From: Hyphomicrobiales bacterium
Lineage (GTDB): Bacteria; Pseudomonadota; Alphaproteobacteria; Rhizobiales; Rhizobiaceae
NCBI GenBank assembly: GCA_900472625.1
Contig: UCIT01000013.1
Span: 100,727-164,726, forward strand
Direction: 5' to 3'
Length of the DNA: 64,000 bases
Position 1 is the stretch's first letter, and every line of letters starts with the position of its first letter. The notes beneath the pieces were generated by a model. It had not been told where the DNA came from. It was given only the letters and a program-made list of their open reading frames with translations, and did no database searches. Below are positions 60,712 to 64,000 of this stretch, piece by piece. Both the position numbers and the translations under genes were made by a program.

Positions 60712-60729
60712 CAAGGGGAGGGTATTTCG

Positions 60730-62073
60730 ATGCCTATCAACATCACGATGCCTGCCCTGTCTCCAACCATGGAAGAGGGCAACCTCGCCAAGTGGCTGGT
60801 CAAGGAAGGCGATACGGTTAAATCGGGCGACGTGATCGCCGAGATCGAAACCGACAAGGCGACGATGGAAGTCGAAGCGGTCGACGAGGGCGTCGTCGCC
60901 AAGCTCGTCGTTCCCGCCGGCACCGAAGGCGTCAAGGTCAATGCCCTGATTGCCGTTCTGGCGGCCGATGGCGAAGACGTCGCCGCCGCCGCAAGCGGTG
61001 CAGGCGCTGCTCCGGCTCCGAAGGCCGCGGAAGCACCGAAGGCTGAAACGAAGGCCGAAGCCGCTCCGGCGCCTGCCGCGGCACCCGCTGCTGCTGCACC
61101 GGCTCCGGCCACAGCGCCAACTGCTGCCACGGGCAACCGCACCTTCTCCTCGCCGCTCGCGCGACGTCTGGCAAAGGAAGCCGGTATCGACCTGTCGGCC
61201 ATCTCGGGCTCCGGTCCGCACGGCCGCGTCGTCAAGAGCGACGTCGAGGCCGCCGTTTCGGGTGGCGGTGCCAAGGCAGCTCCGGTTGCGACACCTCAGG
61301 CCGCCGCATCGGCGCCTGCCGCGGCACCGAAGGGCGCCTCCGACGACAGCGTGCTCAAGCTGTTCGAGCCGGGTTCCTACGAACTCGTGCCACATGACGG
61401 CATGCGCAAGATCATCGCCAAGCGCCTGGTCGAATCCAAGCAGACCGTGCCGCACTTCTACGTCACCGTCGATTGCGAGCTCGACGCGCTGCTGGCGCTG
61501 CGCGCCCAGCTCAACGACGCGGCACCCCGCAAGGACAGCGCACCGGCCTACAAGCTCTCGGTCAACGACATGGTCATCAAGGCGATGGCCCTGGCGCTGC
61601 GCGATGTGCCGGATGCCAACGTCTCCTGGACCGAAGCCAACATGGTCAAGCACAAGCACGCCGATGTCGGCGTCGCTGTCTCGATCCCCGGCGGCCTGAT
61701 CACCCCGATCATCCGCAAAGCCGAGGAAAAGACCCTGTCGGCGATCTCCAACGAGTTGCGTGATCTCGGCAAGCGTGCCAAGGATCGCAAGCTGAAGCCG
61801 GAAGAGTTCCAGGGCGGCACCACGTCGGTCTCGAACATGGGCATGATGGGCGTGAAGAACTTCGCAGCCGTCATCAACCCGCCGCATGCAACGATCCTCG
61901 CGGTCGGCGCAGGCGAGCAGCGTGTCATCGTCAGGAAGGGCGAAATGGTCATCGCCACCGTGATGAGCGTCACGCTGTCGACCGACCATCGCTGTGTCGA
62001 TGGCGCGCTCGGAGCGGAACTGCTGAACGCCTTCAAGGGCTACATCGAAAATCCGATGGGCATGCTCGTCTGA
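60730..62073 (+). CDS. pdhC: Pyruvate dehydrogenase E2 component (dihydrolipoamide acetyltransferase)
   Basis: 447 residues. One lipoyl domain (1-80, Lys43), an Ala/Pro linker, a peripheral-subunit-binding domain ([20 protein letters not shown]), a second linker, and the catalytic domain from about 215. The active-site motif is [15 protein letters not shown]. It forms the core of the complex and transfers the acetyl group to CoA. The nucleotide sequence around the lipoyl lysine is nearly identical to that in pdhB. Confidence 0.97.
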   Translation: MPINITMPALSPTMEEGNLAKWLVKEGDTVKSGDVIAEIETDKATMEVEAVDEGVVAKLVVPAGTEGVKVNALIAVLAADGEDVAAAASGAGAAPAPKAAEAPKAETKAEAAPAPAAAPAAAAPAPATAPTAATGNRTFSSPLARRLAKEAGIDLSAISGSGPHGRVVKSDVEAAVSGGGAKAAPVATPQAAASAPAAAPKGASDDSVLKLFEPGSYELVPHDGMRKIIAKRLVESKQTVPHFYVTVDCELDALLALRAQLNDAAPRKDSAPAYKLSVNDMVIKAMALALRDVPDANVSWTEANMVKHKHADVGVAVSIPGGLITPIIRKAEEKTLSAISNELRDLGKRAKDRKLKPEEFQGGTTSVSNMGMMGVKNFAAVINPPHATILAVGAGEQRVIVRKGEMVIATVMSVTLSTDHRCVDGALGAELLNAFKGYIENPMGMLV

Positions 62074-62092
62074 GACAAGAGCGGAGACGGAA

Positions 62093-62734
62093 ATGACGAA
62101 GACCGTTCTTTGCTATGGTGACAGCTTGACCTGGGGGTATGACGCCGCTTCCATCGGCCGTCATGACCACCGGGATCGGTGGCCGAGCGCGCTTCAGGCG
62201 GCGCTCGGCAACGAGGTCAGGATCATAGCGGAGGGCCTCAACGGTCGCACGACGGCATTCGACGATCATCTCGCCGACTGCGATCGTAACGGCGCCCGAA
62301 TCCTGCCGACCATCCTGCAGACGCATGCGCCGCTCGATCTCGTCATTCTCCTGCTCGGCACGAACGACATGAAACCTGTCGTGGCAGGGTCGGCATTCGC
62401 CGCCTGCCAGGGCATTGCCCGGCTGGTCCGGCTGATCCGCAATCATGCCTGGCCGTTCGAGTTCGATGCGCCTGATATCCTCATTGTCGCGCCGCCGAAG
62501 CTCTGCGAAACGGCCAACGCGCCGTTCGCAGCCTCCTTCGCTGGCGGCATCGAGGAATCGGCGAAGCTGGCGACGCTCTACCGCGATCTCGCCGACGAAC
62601 TGAGCTGCGGCTTTTTCGACGGCAATTCGGTCGCCAGGACCACGCCGCTCGATGGCGTGCATCTGGATGCCGACAATACCCGCGCTCTCGGGCGCGGCAT
62701 GGAATCGACCGTGCGGATGATGTTGGGCCTGTGA
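62093..62734 (+). CDS. SGNH/GDSL-family esterase
   Basis: A 213-residue SGNH hydrolase of the arylesterase type, no signal peptide. The serine is in CYGDSLTWGYD (block I), LLGTNDMKPV is block III, and the Asp-His pair is in DGVHLDADNTR (block V). GLNGRT is block II. It is 19 bases after pdhC and overlaps the next gene by four bases, so it is part of the pdh operon. The reason for its place between E2 and E3 genes is unclear. Confidence 0.9.
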   Translation: MTKTVLCYGDSLTWGYDAASIGRHDHRDRWPSALQAALGNEVRIIAEGLNGRTTAFDDHLADCDRNGARILPTILQTHAPLDLVILLLGTNDMKPVVAGSAFAACQGIARLVRLIRNHAWPFEFDAPDILIVAPPKLCETANAPFAASFAGGIEESAKLATLYRDLADELSCGFFDGNSVARTTPLDGVHLDADNTRALGRGMESTVRMMLGL

Positions 62735-63318
62735 CGGCGGCGTCCTTCGTGACGCTCCGTTCCGCGACACCAGATGATGCCGCGGAACTGGCGATCCTCG
62801 CCGACATCGCCTCGCATGGCTTTGCCTCCTGGCTGTGGCTGGGGGAACTGGCAGGAACCGAAGGCGACACGCCGATGGAACACGGCCGGCTGAAGCTGCG
62901 TCGCGATGATGGATACGGCAGCTGGCGCCACGCGGTGCTGGCTGAGGCCTACGGCGAAACGGCGGGAGCGGCGATCGGTTATGCGCTCGGCGACGACGTG
63001 AAGAACATGGAGGTCGATCGGGTGGCTTTGCAGCCGGTGATCGATCTGCAGAAGATGGTGATCGGCAGCTGGTTCATTGCAACGCTCGGCGTCTATAGCC
63101 ATCTGCGGGGCATCGGCATCGGCCGCAGGATACTGGAGGATCAGATCGACCGCGCGGGAACGCTGCCGGTCAGCCTGATCACCGCATGTGACAATGAAGC
63201 GGCTCTGTCGCTCTACAAGAAGAATGGATTTTCGGAAAAGGCGCGCCGTCAGGCGATCTCCGTTTTCGAAAGCAGCAGGAAACACGAGTGGGTGCTTCTC
63301 ACCCGCGACGCCCGATAA
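62731..63318 (+). CDS. GNAT family N-acetyltransferase
   Basis: Acetyl-CoA-dependent acetyltransferase of 195 residues. The acetyl-CoA loop is LRGIGIGRRILEDQI, followed by ITACDNEAALSLYKKNGF, the typical GNAT end. Starts with GTG overlapping the stop of the SGNH gene. Substrate unknown. Its inclusion in the operon that makes acetyl-CoA is suggestive, but function cannot be assigned. Confidence 0.9.
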   Translation: MTAASFVTLRSATPDDAAELAILADIASHGFASWLWLGELAGTEGDTPMEHGRLKLRRDDGYGSWRHAVLAEAYGETAGAAIGYALGDDVKNMEVDRVALQPVIDLQKMVIGSWFIATLGVYSHLRGIGIGRRILEDQIDRAGTLPVSLITACDNEAALSLYKKNGFSEKARRQAISVFESSRKHEWVLLTRDAR

Positions 63319-63333
63319 CGAAGGCAGGAAAAC

Positions 63334-64000
63334 ATGGCTGAGAACTACGACGTCATCATCATCGGCTCCGGCCCCGGCGGCTATGTCGCGGCCGTGCGCG
63401 CCAGCCAGCTTGGCCTCAAGACCGCGATCGTCGAGCGCGAGCATCTGGGCGGCATCTGCCTGAACTGGGGCTGCATTCCGACGAAGGCGCTGCTGCGCTC
63501 GGCTGAGATCCTCGACCACGCCAACCACGCCAAGGACTACGGCCTTGTTCTCGAAGGCAAGATTTCCGCTGACGTGAAGGCTGTCGTTGCCCGCTCGCGC
63601 GGTGTCTCGGCTCGCCTCAACGGCGGCGTCGGCTTCCTGATGAAGAAGAACAAGGTCGACGTGATCTGGGGCGAAGCCAAGATCACCAAGCCCGGCGAGA
63701 TCGTCGTCGGCAAGTCCTCCAAGCCCGTCGTCGAGCCGCAGAACCCGGTGCCGAAGAACGTCAAGGGCGAGGGCACCTACACCGCCAAGCATATCATCGT
63801 CGCGACCGGCGCCCGCCCGCGCGCGCTGCCCGGCATCGAGCCGGATGGCAAGCTGATCTGGACCTATTTCGAGGCGATGAAGCCGGCAGCACTGCCGAAT
63901 TCGCTGATCGTCATGGGCTCCGGCGCCATTGGCATCGAGTTCGCCAGCTTCTACCGCTCGATGGGCGTCGATGTCACCGTCGTCGAGGTCATGGCGACGA
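63334..64000 (+). CDS. lpdA: Dihydrolipoamide dehydrogenase (E3), 5' part
   Basis: FAD-dependent disulfide reductase that reoxidises lipoyl groups of the complex; only the first 222 residues are in the window. The FAD fold is VIIIGSGPGGYVAAVRASQLG, and the redox pair is in GGICLNWGCIPTKALLRS (CLNWGC). The second nucleotide-binding motif (MGSGAIGIEFASFY) is just inside the window end. Located after the GNAT gene, 15 bases apart, and completes the pdh operon set. Confidence 0.95.
   Translation, partial: MAENYDVIIIGSGPGGYVAAVRASQLGLKTAIVEREHLGGICLNWGCIPTKALLRSAEILDHANHAKDYGLVLEGKISADVKAVVARSRGVSARLNGGVGFLMKKNKVDVIWGEAKITKPGEIVVGKSSKPVVEPQNPVPKNVKGEGTYTAKHIIVATGARPRALPGIEPDGKLIWTYFEAMKPAALPNSLIVMGSGAIGIEFASFYRSMGVDVTVVEVMAT

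Overview
The window is a GC-rich chromosomal segment of an alphaproteobacterium, almost certainly a member of the Rhizobiaceae (Rhizobium/Sinorhizobium/Agrobacterium group). The evidence is the aapJQMP amino-acid transporter cluster, the clpS-clpA pair next to a phasin, LpxI in place of LpxH, a GTTC-N7-GTTC SOS box in front of lexA, E1-beta and E2 subunits of pyruvate dehydrogenase that both carry a lipoyl domain, and mosaic palindromic intergenic elements of the rhizobial type. The genus cannot be fixed from sequence reading alone.

Layout. 1-530: intergenic DNA with a palindromic mosaic repeat. 532-8208: SulP transporter, Tat-exported hydrolase, anchored DUF2778 L,D-transpeptidase-like protein, O-methyltransferase-like protein, PHB synthase phaC and a small lipoprotein. 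8435-13164: aminotransferase, homoserine dehydrogenase, a second palindromic repeat, recJ. 13353-16676: class II aldolase, orphan receiver, tRNA-Glu, methyltransferase, small Cys-pair secreted protein. 17018-21298: aapJQMP on the minus strand. 21677-28158: metC, FAD monooxygenase, zinc-finger protein, hydrolase, cysE, DUF3126, DUF3597, phasin. 28159-31036: clpS-clpA. 31108-34357: minus-strand run RidA, GDPD, FemAB-like GNAT, HIT, Dabb. 34494-36150: EipB and a pentapeptide-repeat protein.

36378-49514 is a large co-directional housekeeping block: rpsB-tsf-pyrH-frr-uppS-cdsA-rseP-bamA-lpxD-fabZ-lpxA-lpxI-lpxB. It joins translation, isoprenoid carrier and phospholipid synthesis, outer-membrane assembly and lipid A synthesis. 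It ends at a terminator shared with convergent gltA. Then follow comEC, convergent lexA, a VOC protein overlapping kdsA, eno, a FtsB/DivIC-like protein, and the pyruvate dehydrogenase operon pdhA-pdhB-pdhC-(SGNH esterase)-(GNAT)-lpdA, the last gene cut by the window end.

I see no prophage, insertion sequence, CRISPR array, secretion system or obvious foreign island, and I did not find a clearly new multi-gene system. The points most worth checking are regulatory or architectural: tandem 13-bp palindromes upstream of the phasin, dyads in the pdhA and eno leaders, a possible CTG start, two families of palindromic repeats, a near-identical 66-bp patch shared by pdhB and pdhC, a histone-like tail on ClpA, and three junctions where genes I would expect from related rhizobia (recalled, not searched) are absent.
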